Of a stretch of 64,000 nucleotides of DNA, positions 39,251 to 47,087 are shown piece after piece. The stretch's first letter is position 1. Every line of letters begins with the position of its first letter. The notes below the pieces were generated by a model. The model made no database searches. It saw only the letters and a list, made by a program, of their open reading frames with translations, and was not told where the DNA came from. This stretch comes from Halorubrum depositum (GTDB lineage Archaea; Halobacteriota; Halobacteria; Halobacteriales; Haloferacaceae): the NCBI RefSeq assembly GCF_007671725.1, contig NZ_VCNM01000001.1, positions 930,001 through 994,000 of the forward strand. Direction: 5' to 3'. The translations under genes and the position numbers were made by a program.

Positions 39251-40264
39251 ATGGACACGCGAACTGCCCTCCTGGCGGCCGCGGCCGCGGTGCTCGTCGT
39301 GAGCGCGGTCGGGGTCGTCGCCGCGCCGGACGCGTTCGACGACCCCCGCGAAGAGCTCGAGCGTCCCGGCGACATCCGTATCGCCGGCATCGTCGTGTCG
39401 CCGGGCGAGGTGCGCGGCGAGACGGCCGAGCTTCGGCTCGGAGTCGACCTCCGGCATCGGGGGTCGACCGTCGAGAACGTCACCGTGCGCCACCGGGCGA
39501 TCGGCGCCGACTCGGGGCTGCTCGTCGACGAGACGACGGTCGACGTCGGCGACGTCGACGGCGGCGGCGAGCGGACGATCAACGGCTCCGTCGACGTGGA
39601 GCGCGCGGGCGGCTACCGGATCGAGACCGCCGTCTTCGTCGACGGCGAGCGCGTCGAAACGCGGACGACCCGCGTCGGCGGTGTGGCGGCGCTCACGCCC
39701 GACTACGCCGACACGCGAGTCGGCTTCACCGAGGGGAACGTCTGGCCGACGGTCGCGGTGAGCGTGCGGGAGGCCGACAACGCGACCGCGACGCTGTCGG
39801 TCTCGGTCTCCGTGACCAACCGCGGTGACACGGCCTCGGACCCCCTCGACCTCCGCCTGCTGATGCGACAGGCCGAGTCCAACGTGATCGCCGACGAGGC
39901 CCGCGAGACCGTCGGGTCGGTCCGGCCTGGCCGGACCGACACGGTGACGGTGACCGTCGAGGTGCCCGCGAACTACAACTACTACGTCGACGCGGCGCTG
40001 TGGAGCGACGACGTCCTCATCGACGAGACGCAGGGCGTCGCCAACCTGAACCCCCGCGAGACGATCTCCGCCGACGAGAGCGTCGAGGAGGTGGAGTTCT
40101 CCGTCGAGGACTTCGCGGGCGGCGGTGGCGACGGTGCCGACGGGGCCGACGGCGAGAGGCCCCGCGACGACGGGAGCACCGACGACGGCACGCCCGGCTT
40201 CGGCCCGGTCGTCGCGCTCGCCGCGCTCCTCGCCGCGGCGCTGTACGCTCGGAGGCGACCGTGA
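39251..40264 (+). CDS. PGF-CTERM surface protein with CARDB-like domains
   Basis: A 337-residue cell-surface protein. It has an N-terminal signal helix (LLAAAAAVLVVSAVGVVA), two beta domains of the CARDB/Ig type (residues ~35-140 and ~150-280; e.g. VTVRHRAIGADSGLLVDETT, LSVSVSVTNRGDTASDPLDL), a Gly/Asp linker and the C-terminal GTPGFGPVVALAALLAAALYARRR. The PGF motif, hydrophobic helix and basic tail are the sorting signal processed by archaeosortase A with lipid attachment. Partner unknown. It is coupled to the next gene by a GTGA overlap. Confidence 0.82.
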   Translation: MDTRTALLAAAAAVLVVSAVGVVAAPDAFDDPREELERPGDIRIAGIVVSPGEVRGETAELRLGVDLRHRGSTVENVTVRHRAIGADSGLLVDETTVDVGDVDGGGERTINGSVDVERAGGYRIETAVFVDGERVETRTTRVGGVAALTPDYADTRVGFTEGNVWPTVAVSVREADNATATLSVSVSVTNRGDTASDPLDLRLLMRQAESNVIADEARETVGSVRPGRTDTVTVTVEVPANYNYYVDAALWSDDVLIDETQGVANLNPRETISADESVEEVEFSVEDFAGGGGDGADGADGERPRDDGSTDDGTPGFGPVVALAALLAAALYARRRP

Positions 40265-40725
40265 CGGGCGAGGACCGACCCGCGCCGGACGAGACGGGAC
40301 CGAACACCGACCGCGACGACGACCGATCCGCGACCCAACCCATGACCGACACCGACGACGACGCGACCGAGACGGGCGAACCGACCGCGGCCGCCGGAGC
40401 GGCCGCCGAACCGACGGACGACGACCGACCCGCCCCGGAGGGGACCGATCGGTCGACCCGCCCTGACCGATCGGCCGACGGCGGGATCGGCCGACTTCCG
40501 ACCGACCGACTGCGCGGGATCCTCGACAGGGTCGGCCTCGCGGCGCTGGTCCTGCTCGCGCTGATCGCCGGGTGGGGGTTCTACAGCCAGACCGGCGCCG
40601 CGATCCGGACGTGGCTCGATCCGGCCTACCAGCCGATCGCGCTCGCGGCGTTCAACCTCGCGATCCTCTTCGTCGCGCTCGCCGGCGTCGCCCACCAGCT
40701 CTCGCGCATCCGGGCGAACGAGTAG
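40261..40725 (+). CDS. Two-helix membrane protein with acidic N-terminus
   Basis: A 154-residue protein whose GTG start overlaps the stop of the PGF-CTERM gene; an internal ATG at 40342 is an alternative. Residues 1-85 are Asp/Thr/Pro-rich and disordered, and then two membrane helices follow, VGLAALVLLALIAGWGFYSQ and IALAAFNLAILFVALAGVA. Coupling suggests it works with the surface protein upstream, perhaps as a membrane partner. I do not recognise the family. Confidence 0.7.
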   Translation: MTGEDRPAPDETGPNTDRDDDRSATQPMTDTDDDATETGEPTAAAGAAAEPTDDDRPAPEGTDRSTRPDRSADGGIGRLPTDRLRGILDRVGLAALVLLALIAGWGFYSQTGAAIRTWLDPAYQPIALAAFNLAILFVALAGVAHQLSRIRANE

Positions 40726-40762
40726 TCGGGACGGCGGGTCGAATGCGCGCCGCCGCGACGCC

Positions 40763-41137
40763 TCACTCCTCCGGGAGGTCGTCCGTGCTGGCGGGGATCC
40801 GCTCCACCTCCCCGGCGAGCGTCGCCGCGTCGCCGGCGACCGTGGAAGGCTCGACGCCGGCCACGTTCGAGACCAGCCGGACGTGCGCCGCGAGCAGTGC
40901 GATCGCACGGAGCCCCTCGCCCTCGGGCTCGTCTTCCGCCCGCTGTGCGAACGTCGTGTCGACCTCACCGTCGCGGATGATGCCGACGTGCACCGCCTCG
41001 ATATCGTCGCTATCGAGCAGGTCTCGGGCGCGGGCGAGTTTGACGGCGAACGCCCCCTCGTCGGGGGTCTCGCCGGCGATGGACTCGCCGTCGTTGGAAG
41101 GAGATTCGTCGGCGGCCGTCCCGTCGTCGTCGCTCAT
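40763..41137 (-). CDS. Haloarchaeal acidic protein of unknown function
   Basis: A 124-residue cytoplasmic protein starting at MSDDDGTAADES. After ~28 disordered residues it has a compact alpha/beta region (FAVKLARARDLLDSDDIEAVHVGIIRDGEVDTTF) and a long helix (GLRAIALLAAHVRLVSNVAG), then VAGDAATLAGEVERI. It has no cysteines or membrane helices. The gene is convergent with the membrane-protein gene and could be a conserved haloarchaeal orphan. No activity can be inferred. Confidence 0.7.
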   Translation of the reverse strand: MSDDDGTAADESPSNDGESIAGETPDEGAFAVKLARARDLLDSDDIEAVHVGIIRDGEVDTTFAQRAEDEPEGEGLRAIALLAAHVRLVSNVAGVEPSTVAGDAATLAGEVERIPASTDDLPEE

Positions 41138-41253
41138 GAACGACCGTACGCGGAGCCGAGTCAAAAGCGCGGCGTTCGCTCGGACGACAGAAGGGGAGAA
41201 CCGCAACGCGGGAACCGACGAAGCCGCGGAGCGATCGGCGGTCGAACGGCGGG

Positions 41254-42096
41254 TTACTCGCTCGGGCGCGGGCGGGCGATGAACAGCGCCTCCTCGAGCG
41301 TGAACGGGTCGTACGTCGACTGGTGGCAGACGCAGTAGGTCCCGTTCTCGGCGTCGTAGCGGGCGGACTCCTCTAACACCTTGTAGTCGGGGATACAGCA
41401 GAAGTGCGTACAGACGTTGAGGTACGCGATGAACCCCTGGTCGGTGGACGCTTCGAGCCACTCGTCGTTCGAGTTCGCGACGGCCTCCTCGATCCGCGGC
41501 GAGCGGATGACGATCGCGTTCAGGTTGGTGTCGGCGTCCTCGGACCGCCACGTGACCGAGGCCGGCTTCCCGACGCCCTCGTCGCCGATCCCGTTCCCCC
41601 ACGTGTCGTAGTTCGAGAAGTCGTCGACGTGGATCCGTTCGCCCGCGTCGTACGTCTCGTCCTGCCAGTCGTACTTCCCGGGCGCGGCGCGGAACAGGTT
41701 GTCCGACTCGAAGTCGGGCGCGATGTTCGCCTGCGACTCGACGCCGCAGTACTGGAACCACTCGCCGGAGTACGTCTTCCCGCCGAGGTCCTGCTGTGCG
41801 ACCTGGATCTCCTGTCCCTCCTGCGTGACCGTCGTCGTCTCGGGCCAGATGCCCTCGATGTAGCCGTCGTCCGTCACCTGCAAGGGGATCTGCGGGAGCC
41901 CGCGCGGCGCCGGACCGCCGGTCTGCGCGATCGTCGTCGCGACCGTCGCCCCGCCGCCGACCCCACCGGCGGTCGTCAGCGTGTTCACGGTCGCCGACCC
42001 CATTGCCCCGACGCCCGCGAGGGCCGCGCCCCCGACGACGCCCTTGACGAAGCGCCGCCGACCGGACTCGGCCGGATACTTGTCGGACTTACTCAT
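41254..42096 (-). CDS. Rieske iron-sulfur protein, Tat-exported
   Basis: A 280-residue Rieske subunit of a quinol-oxidising complex. The Tat signal SGRRRFVKGVVGGAALAGVG anchors it. Cluster ligands are Cys229 and His231 in NVCTHFCC and Cys255 and His258 in YCVCHQS, with Cys234 and Cys257 placed for the stabilising disulfide; CVCHQS replaces the usual CPCHGS. A ~90-residue region between anchor and fold (EWFQYCGVES...) is characteristic of haloarchaeal versions. No cytochrome b gene adjoins it here, so its complex is encoded elsewhere or downstream of other signals. Confidence 0.9.
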   Translation of the reverse strand: MSKSDKYPAESGRRRFVKGVVGGAALAGVGAMGSATVNTLTTAGGVGGGATVATTIAQTGGPAPRGLPQIPLQVTDDGYIEGIWPETTTVTQEGQEIQVAQQDLGGKTYSGEWFQYCGVESQANIAPDFESDNLFRAAPGKYDWQDETYDAGERIHVDDFSNYDTWGNGIGDEGVGKPASVTWRSEDADTNLNAIVIRSPRIEEAVANSNDEWLEASTDQGFIAYLNVCTHFCCIPDYKVLEESARYDAENGTYCVCHQSTYDPFTLEEALFIARPRPSE

Positions 42097-43249
42097 ACGC
42101 GTGGTTCGGGATGGATCGGTAAAAAGGGTGACGAACCGCCCACGCCGCTGTCCGGGTGGGGATCGAAAAACGAGACGGCGGGGCCTCCGAACGCCGACCC
42201 CGAAGTCAGCCGCCCGCGGAGACGGGGATCGAACGCGGTCGGAGTCACGGAGCGAGGAGACGCCGCGCGGGTCGACGAAGCGCGGAACCCGTCTCTGCGC
42301 GACAGAAATATCAATTTTTGTTATAATGATTATTTTCGATACGTACGGCGCCCAACCGGATCGATCGACCGTTCACAGGCGACTTCGGGACGTCGGCCGC
42401 CAGCCCACAGGCGGACGGCGTCCGGATAACGTCGCGGTCGATGACGCTGCGATCCAGATCGACGATCGGCACCGCCGTCAGTGCGCCACCGTCAGTGCGC
42501 CGCCGTCGGTACGCCGCTAATCGATCCCGGCCGAGGTACGCGTCGAAGAACGGCTCTCTTTGAGGCGTTTCGTATGGACTCCCTGAAAACGGTGGATAGA
42601 CGAGACGCTCCCCTCCGTCCGTGAGGCTCCGTGACGCCACGCGACGGGTCACCGTCACGGAACTCGCTTCCGACACCGGATAGCCGGAGACGGCCTCGCC
42701 GTCAGATATGTATATAAAAAACTAAAAAGTATGAAATGACAGATATAAAATAGTTCTAAGGCGGCGATCCGGCAACCGTCGAAGCGCGGTTCCGATCGAC
42801 CGACTCGTCGATCATCGGCCGGTCCGAACGACCGTCCCGTCGATCATCGACCGGTCCGAACGACGACGCCGTCGGCGGCGGCGAGTTCGAGAGGGGTTGC
42901 CAGCTGATCCGTGCGAGTGTATCGCAATCCTAACCGGTCGAGCGGCCCGCCGGCCGCGAACCGTTCGACGAACAGGTCGCGTGTAGACGACGCGTTTCCG
43001 TCGGATTCGGGAGTTTCGACGCGCGTAAACCGCACCGAGCGAATCGGATGTGCGGACCGAAGCGACCGTGGATTTCTCTCGGAGGGTTCAGTTACGACCG
43101 CGTGAACCGCGTCTTAGTCGCTCCGATCGCTGAATTGCGCCAACTTTCACGCGGCTGAGTGAGTGATTAATAAAGAGAGTGCCGATCCAAGGTCGGGATA
43201 TGTACCGACGAACGAACCGGGCTGACGCGCCGACGGCCGGGGGGAGCCG
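42097..43249. other. Gene-poor, locally AT-rich stretch
   Basis: About 1.15 kb without a convincing gene. It holds AT-rich islands (42300-42350 and 42703-42758, the latter with ATGTATATAAAAAACTAAAA), a pair of near-identical 24-base units TCGATCATCG-CCGGTCCGAACGAC (~42808 and ~42840), and the probable promoter of phnM near 43160-43210 (GATTAATAAAG). Two weak minus-strand frames, 42311-42676 and 42844-43035, lack recognisable domains. Confidence 0.5.
42311..42676 (-). CDS. Doubtful ORF, uncharacterised
   Basis: A 121-residue frame with a GTG start. A TTTATATAC box on the minus strand (~42708-42716) lies ~32 bases upstream, which is the only argument in its favour. Composition (SSVTVTRRVASRSLTDGG, PQREPFFDAYLGRDRLAAYRR) is Arg- and Ser-rich and not markedly acidic, and the last residues run into AT-rich DNA (ENNHYNKN). 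It may be a degenerate remnant. Confidence 0.25.
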   Translation of the reverse strand: MSEASSVTVTRRVASRSLTDGGERLVYPPFSGSPYETPQREPFFDAYLGRDRLAAYRRRRTDGGALTAVPIVDLDRSVIDRDVIRTPSACGLAADVPKSPVNGRSIRLGAVRIENNHYNKN

Positions 43250-44452
43250 ATGACCGAACTCGTCGAGATCCGGAACGGCCGGATCGTGACCCCGCACGGC
43301 GTCGTCGAGGGCGGGCGCGTCGTCCTCGCGGACCGTCGCATCGCCGAGGTGGGCCGCGCCGGGACGGAACCGGTCTCCGGGGCGACGACGGTCGACGCCG
43401 ACGGGAACGCGACGACGGTCGACGCCGACGGGAACGTGGTGATGCCCGGGCTCATCGACCTCCACGGAGACGACGTCGAGGACGAACTGTATCCGCGTTC
43501 TGGCGCGCGCGTCGACGCGCGAGAGGCCGTGATCGCCGCCGACCGCGGGAACGTCTCGGCCGGGATCACGACGAAGTTCCACGCGATCGCGTTCGAGGAG
43601 ACGCCGTCGGAGGACCGCTCGATCGCCGACGCGACCGCCCTGTGTCGGGCGCTCGCCGACGCGGGGGAGACGCTGGGCGACAACCGGATCCACGCGCGGT
43701 GCGAGCTCTCGGAGGAGAGCGTCGGGGCCGTCGAATCGCTCCTCGAAGAGGTCCCCGTCGACCTCGTCTCCGTGATGCATCACGTCCCGGACGGCGCGCA
43801 GTTCGACGAGGAGGAGTTCAGCGATCACTACGTCGAACAGCGGGACTGCACGCGGGAGGCGGCCGCGGCGCTCGCGGTCCGGCGCCGGAACACGTCGACG
43901 CGGCAGCGCGCCGCGTACGCCGATCGGGTGGCGGCCATCGCCCGCGATCGGAGCGTGCCGCTCGCGTCCCACGACGACGACTCGCCCGAAGCGGTCGACA
44001 GAATGGCCGCGATGGGCGCGTCGATCAGCGAGTTCCCGGTGACGCTGGCGGCCGCGGAGCGAGCCGCGTCGGAACACGGGATCGCGACGACGATGGGCGC
44101 CCCGAACCTCGTGCGCGGCGGGAGCCTCTGGGACAACCTGAGTGCCCGGGACGCCGTCGACGCCGGCGTCGTCGACGCCCTCTGTACGGACTACCACCCG
44201 CGGTCGCTGCTGAAGGCCCCCTTTGTCGACACCGGCGAACCGCTGGCGGAGCGAGTCGCCCGAGTCACGGTCAATCCCGCGGAGGCCGTCGGGCTCTACG
44301 ACCGCGGTCGCCTCCGGAAGGGCGCCCGCGCCGACGTGCTCGTCGTCGACCCCGACCCGACTCCCACCGTCGAACGCGTGTACGTCGCCGGGCGGGAGGC
44401 GATGCGAACGACCCGCCCCGACACCGCCCGCGAGCGCGTCCCGACCGCCTGA
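43250..44452 (+). CDS. phnM: PhnM-like ribose-1-methylphosphonate triphosphate diphosphatase
   Basis: A 400-residue amidohydrolase-fold protein of the PhnM family, which in phosphonate breakdown cleaves diphosphate from methylphosphonate ribose triphosphate. PGLIDLHGDDVEDELYPR is the family metal site (usually HGDNLE), ITTKFHAIAFEE and LASHDDDSPE follow, and LCTDYHPRSLLKAPF matches the S/TDYxPxSLL motif near the end. No phnG-L genes are in the window. Near residue 45 a nine-residue block TTVDADGNA is tandemly duplicated through a 27-base direct repeat (43382-43435). Without partners the substrate is uncertain. Confidence 0.82.
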   Translation: MTELVEIRNGRIVTPHGVVEGGRVVLADRRIAEVGRAGTEPVSGATTVDADGNATTVDADGNVVMPGLIDLHGDDVEDELYPRSGARVDAREAVIAADRGNVSAGITTKFHAIAFEETPSEDRSIADATALCRALADAGETLGDNRIHARCELSEESVGAVESLLEEVPVDLVSVMHHVPDGAQFDEEEFSDHYVEQRDCTREAAAALAVRRRNTSTRQRAAYADRVAAIARDRSVPLASHDDDSPEAVDRMAAMGASISEFPVTLAAAERAASEHGIATTMGAPNLVRGGSLWDNLSARDAVDAGVVDALCTDYHPRSLLKAPFVDTGEPLAERVARVTVNPAEAVGLYDRGRLRKGARADVLVVDPDPTPTVERVYVAGREAMRTTRPDTARERVPTA

Positions 44453-44496
44453 GAGGAGTTTCCGGCGCGCGAGCCGCGGAGGGAGGGCGGGTCCGT

Positions 44497-44769
44497 TTAC
44501 CCTCCCGATAATATCCGCCTCTGAACGCCAGTGACCCCATGACCGAACCGAGGCTCGACGTCGGGTTCGTGGGGCTCTTCGAACAGCAGGTACCGGTCCT
44601 CGTCGATCGGACGGACCGTGACCGATCGCGACGAGGGGTCCTCCGAGACCACCGTCCGCCGTTCGGTTCCGGTCCGAACCGCGTGCGCCAGGAGCTCCGG
44701 CAGACCGGGAGCGAAGTCGTCCGGCGGAGCGTCCCGCAACGCGGGGCGGATTACCTGACTGATAAACAA
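44497..44769 (-). CDS. Doubtful ORF with non-ATG start
   Basis: A 90-residue minus-strand frame, FAPGLPELLAHAVRTGTE to GHGVTGVQRRILSGG, with only a TTG start that falls within a GTTTATC promoter-like box. Codon GC is like real genes, and the sequence has a plausible fold pattern (RSVTVRPIDEDRYLLFEEP). The true start may be a downstream TTG, or the frame may be spurious. The rest of 44453-44864 shows nothing else. Confidence 0.3.
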   Translation of the reverse strand: MFISQVIRPALRDAPPDDFAPGLPELLAHAVRTGTERRTVVSEDPSSRSVTVRPIDEDRYLLFEEPHEPDVEPRFGHGVTGVQRRILSGG

Positions 44770-44864
44770 GGGTCACCGGCGCAATTCGGAGCCATGCGCC
44801 AACCACTGACGGAGAGCGAACCGAGGGATCCGAGCGTCGATCGAACGCGGAGGTCGGTCCGCTG

Positions 44865-45050
44865 ATGCGCTACGCCGACCTCGTGACGTTACAGACGGGC
44901 GGGTTCCTCGAGATCGCGCTGGTCTTCTTCGTTCTCGCCGTCCTGGCCGCGGTGGTCGGACTGCGAGGCGTGGCGGGGGTATCGATGCGCATCGCGAAGA
45001 TCCTCGTGCTGGTGTTCCTCGTTCTCTTCGTCGTTTCGCTGCTCCTCTGA
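44865..45050 (+). CDS. DUF1328 small membrane protein
   Basis: A 61-residue protein with two membrane helices (FLEIALVFFVLAVLAAVVGL and RIAKILVLVFLVLFVVSLLL) separated by a GLRGVAGVSMRIA turn. This is the DUF1328 (YtjA) pattern, found in bacteria and haloarchaea, often induced by stress, but without a known mechanism. The start is the ATG of MRYADLVTLQ. From its stop to 45623 (~570 bases) I see no gene, only a possible AT-rich box CCGATAATAATAC (~45342). Confidence 0.85.
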   Translation: MRYADLVTLQTGGFLEIALVFFVLAVLAAVVGLRGVAGVSMRIAKILVLVFLVLFVVSLLL

Positions 45051-45623
45051 TATCCCCCTCGCGGCCGCGCGAACCCCTTCTTCACTCGAGTGGTCGAGGG
45101 ACCGGTTCCCACGAGACCACACGGCTGTCGTGCAGTGACGGTCGTCGCCGCGAGCGGACGACCGGCCCGACTCGGTCGCGTCCGACTCGCGCGTGCCCTC
45201 GACTCGCCGCTCAGGCCGGTCCGCGCTGTCACCGGTGAGCCGCGCGTTCGCCGACTCGCGGGCGGAACCCCGCGGCTTCGGTCGCGAGCTCCCGACTCCC
45301 GGAGCGGAGCCCGTGGCTCCGGCGTTTACCACACCGATAATAATACTGGTGACGGGCGTAGCGTTTGATGCCGAAGTGGACGACACTTCCGGCACGGCCG
45401 ATCGGAGTTGAGTACCCTGCCGCTCCGAAAGGGGGGAAGAGTCACAGGATCCGCGCAAACCGCCGCCACCGCCACCCTCCTGCTTTTTGCTCGAAAATCC
45501 CGTCGACTCCACGCGTCCGATACCCTATCGTCTCGCGCCTTCGACCGCGGTCCCCGCCGGCGACCCGAAACGAGAGTCGCGGCGGCGGGGTCCAACGGCG
45601 GACAATCGGAAGCGCGTCGGCGG

Positions 45624-46502
45624 CTACGCGGGCGCGTACTCCGTCCACGAGCACCGGCGGAAGGCGACGTCGTAGCCCGTGGTGTCCCGGACCGCGTCGA
45701 GACCGTTCCGCAGCGCCGCCCACTCGTCGTCGGTGAGGTCGAGCCGCCGCTGAGTTCCCATCTCCCCGGTGTTCGCCGGGTCGTCGTCGTGGCAGAGAAC
45801 GAGGTGAGCGATCTCGTGGAGGGCGAGCCGCGCCTGTTCGCGGGGCGACTCGCGGTGACCGACGACGGCCCTGTTCCCGGCGTTCATCCCGTTGACCCAC
45901 CCGTTGTTCCACCGATCGCGCAAACCGTCGGAGAGGTGGCAGTAGACGCGGCCCACGTGCGGCGGTTCGCGCCGCCCCGGAACGACGACGAGCTGGAAGG
46001 CGACGTTTTTCAGATCGGCCTCGACCTCGCGGGCGTAGAAGCTCTCCCTGGCCCAGAGAATGCTGTGCACGTCGTTCCCGTACGTCTCGAGGAAACGCCC
46101 TTCGTCGATCCGGTTCGGGTGGTCGAGCCACTGCATGTGGATGCCGTTGTCGCGGAACAGCGTCTCCAGACGCCGCTTGACGGACTCGTCCACCGTCGCG
46201 TTCCCGACGTATCTCGCGTCGACGAGGAAGTCCGCCCGGCCGACCTCCAGCCCCTCGAACGAGTCGGCACCGAAGCGGTCGACGAGCCGGTCGTGAAACG
46301 CCTCCGACCGCTTCAGCTCGTCCGGGATCCCGTCGCCGCCGCCGTTCTCGGACGACCGGTCGCGTCGGTACGTTCCGACGCCGCCGGCGACCGCGCTCCC
46401 GACGCCGCCGATCAGGGCCGCGCCGACGCCCCCGAGAGAGCGGAGCGCCGACCGCCGCGACCGACTCTCCGTCTCGCCTTCGGGGTAGGGTTGGTCCGCC
46501 AT
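45624..46502 (-). CDS. Exported zincin-like metallopeptidase
   Basis: A 292-residue secreted protein. SRRSALRSLGGVGAALIGGVGSAVAGG resembles a signal anchor, followed by a Gly/Asp-rich linker. The catalytic motif is LHEIAHLVLCHDDDP: HExxH with a Cys-His-Asp at positions 9-11, where metzincins place the third zinc ligand (Asp as in snapalysin, or the His). TGEMGTQRRLDLTDDEW after it could supply the Met-turn. The middle part (LVDARYVGNATVDESVKRRLETLFRDNGIHMQWLD) is conserved-looking. Substrate unknown. The C-terminus has one cysteine (RRCSWTEY). Confidence 0.7.
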   Translation of the reverse strand: MADQPYPEGETESRSRRSALRSLGGVGAALIGGVGSAVAGGVGTYRRDRSSENGGGDGIPDELKRSEAFHDRLVDRFGADSFEGLEVGRADFLVDARYVGNATVDESVKRRLETLFRDNGIHMQWLDHPNRIDEGRFLETYGNDVHSILWARESFYAREVEADLKNVAFQLVVVPGRREPPHVGRVYCHLSDGLRDRWNNGWVNGMNAGNRAVVGHRESPREQARLALHEIAHLVLCHDDDPANTGEMGTQRRLDLTDDEWAALRNGLDAVRDTTGYDVAFRRCSWTEYAPA

Positions 46503-46732
46503 CGTGTTCTCGCATCGACGGACGCCCCCCGACTACAAAAGCAATCACTAACAGGACAGTAACCGGGGCGATTACCGCCGATTAAGCGGGCGGACGCACG
46601 GTGAGAGAGCCGTCGGTCCCCGCCGACACGACGCGCCTGAGATATCCCGTGTTTTATGTTGACGCTTAGTACTGTTTCGTCGCGGATAGCCCGTCGATAG
46701 TTAATGGCTCCCGAGCCGATCGTCGGGACGTG

Positions 46733-46921
46733 ATGGTCCACCGACCGAGTCCGACGACGGAGTACGCGGCGACCGATACCGTCGCCGAGATCCTGGAGCA
46801 CGACGACGAGCCGGACGAGTGCATCATCTTCCGTCCCCGCTCTGAGGCGGACGGGGACGAGGGAACGGCGTGGGTCTCCGCTCGGGGCGACTGGTTCGTC
46901 CCGCTCGACGAGGTGCGGTGA
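46733..46921 (+). CDS. Small DUF7511-like haloarchaeal protein
   Basis: A 62-residue protein, MVHRPSPTTEYAATDTVAEI through TAWVSARGDWFVPLDEVR. The core DDEPDECIIFRPRSEADGDEGTAWVSA and terminal WFVPLDEVR resemble a small domain widespread in halophiles that often ends at the sequence -VSARGD(Y/W)F. A TAGTTAATGG box (~46696-46705) lies ~28 bases before the ATG. No activity is known. Confidence 0.75.
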   Translation: MVHRPSPTTEYAATDTVAEILEHDDEPDECIIFRPRSEADGDEGTAWVSARGDWFVPLDEVR

Positions 46922-47087
46922 CCCGGCGCAGACCGCGGCGCGACCGCTCGGTGCGGGCGCGACCGCCCGCCGGCCGAGTTCGGCGAGGTCGCCCACCGAT
47001 TCGCGGGGTCGCGGTGTCCGAATCGGCGACCGTTCCGTCGGGTGTCCGTTCCGGCGGTCGTCCGGTTCGTCGATGCCGGTTTGCTCG

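Noticed and set aside
42844-43035. 63-codon minus-strand frame in the gene-poor stretch
   Set aside because: It begins in reasonable codons, but there is no TATA box, no recognisable domain, and its end is inside the 24-base direct repeat. Kept only as a possible remnant.
43250-44452. A phosphonate C-P lyase cluster
   Set aside because: Only the phnM-like gene is present; flanking genes are unrelated.
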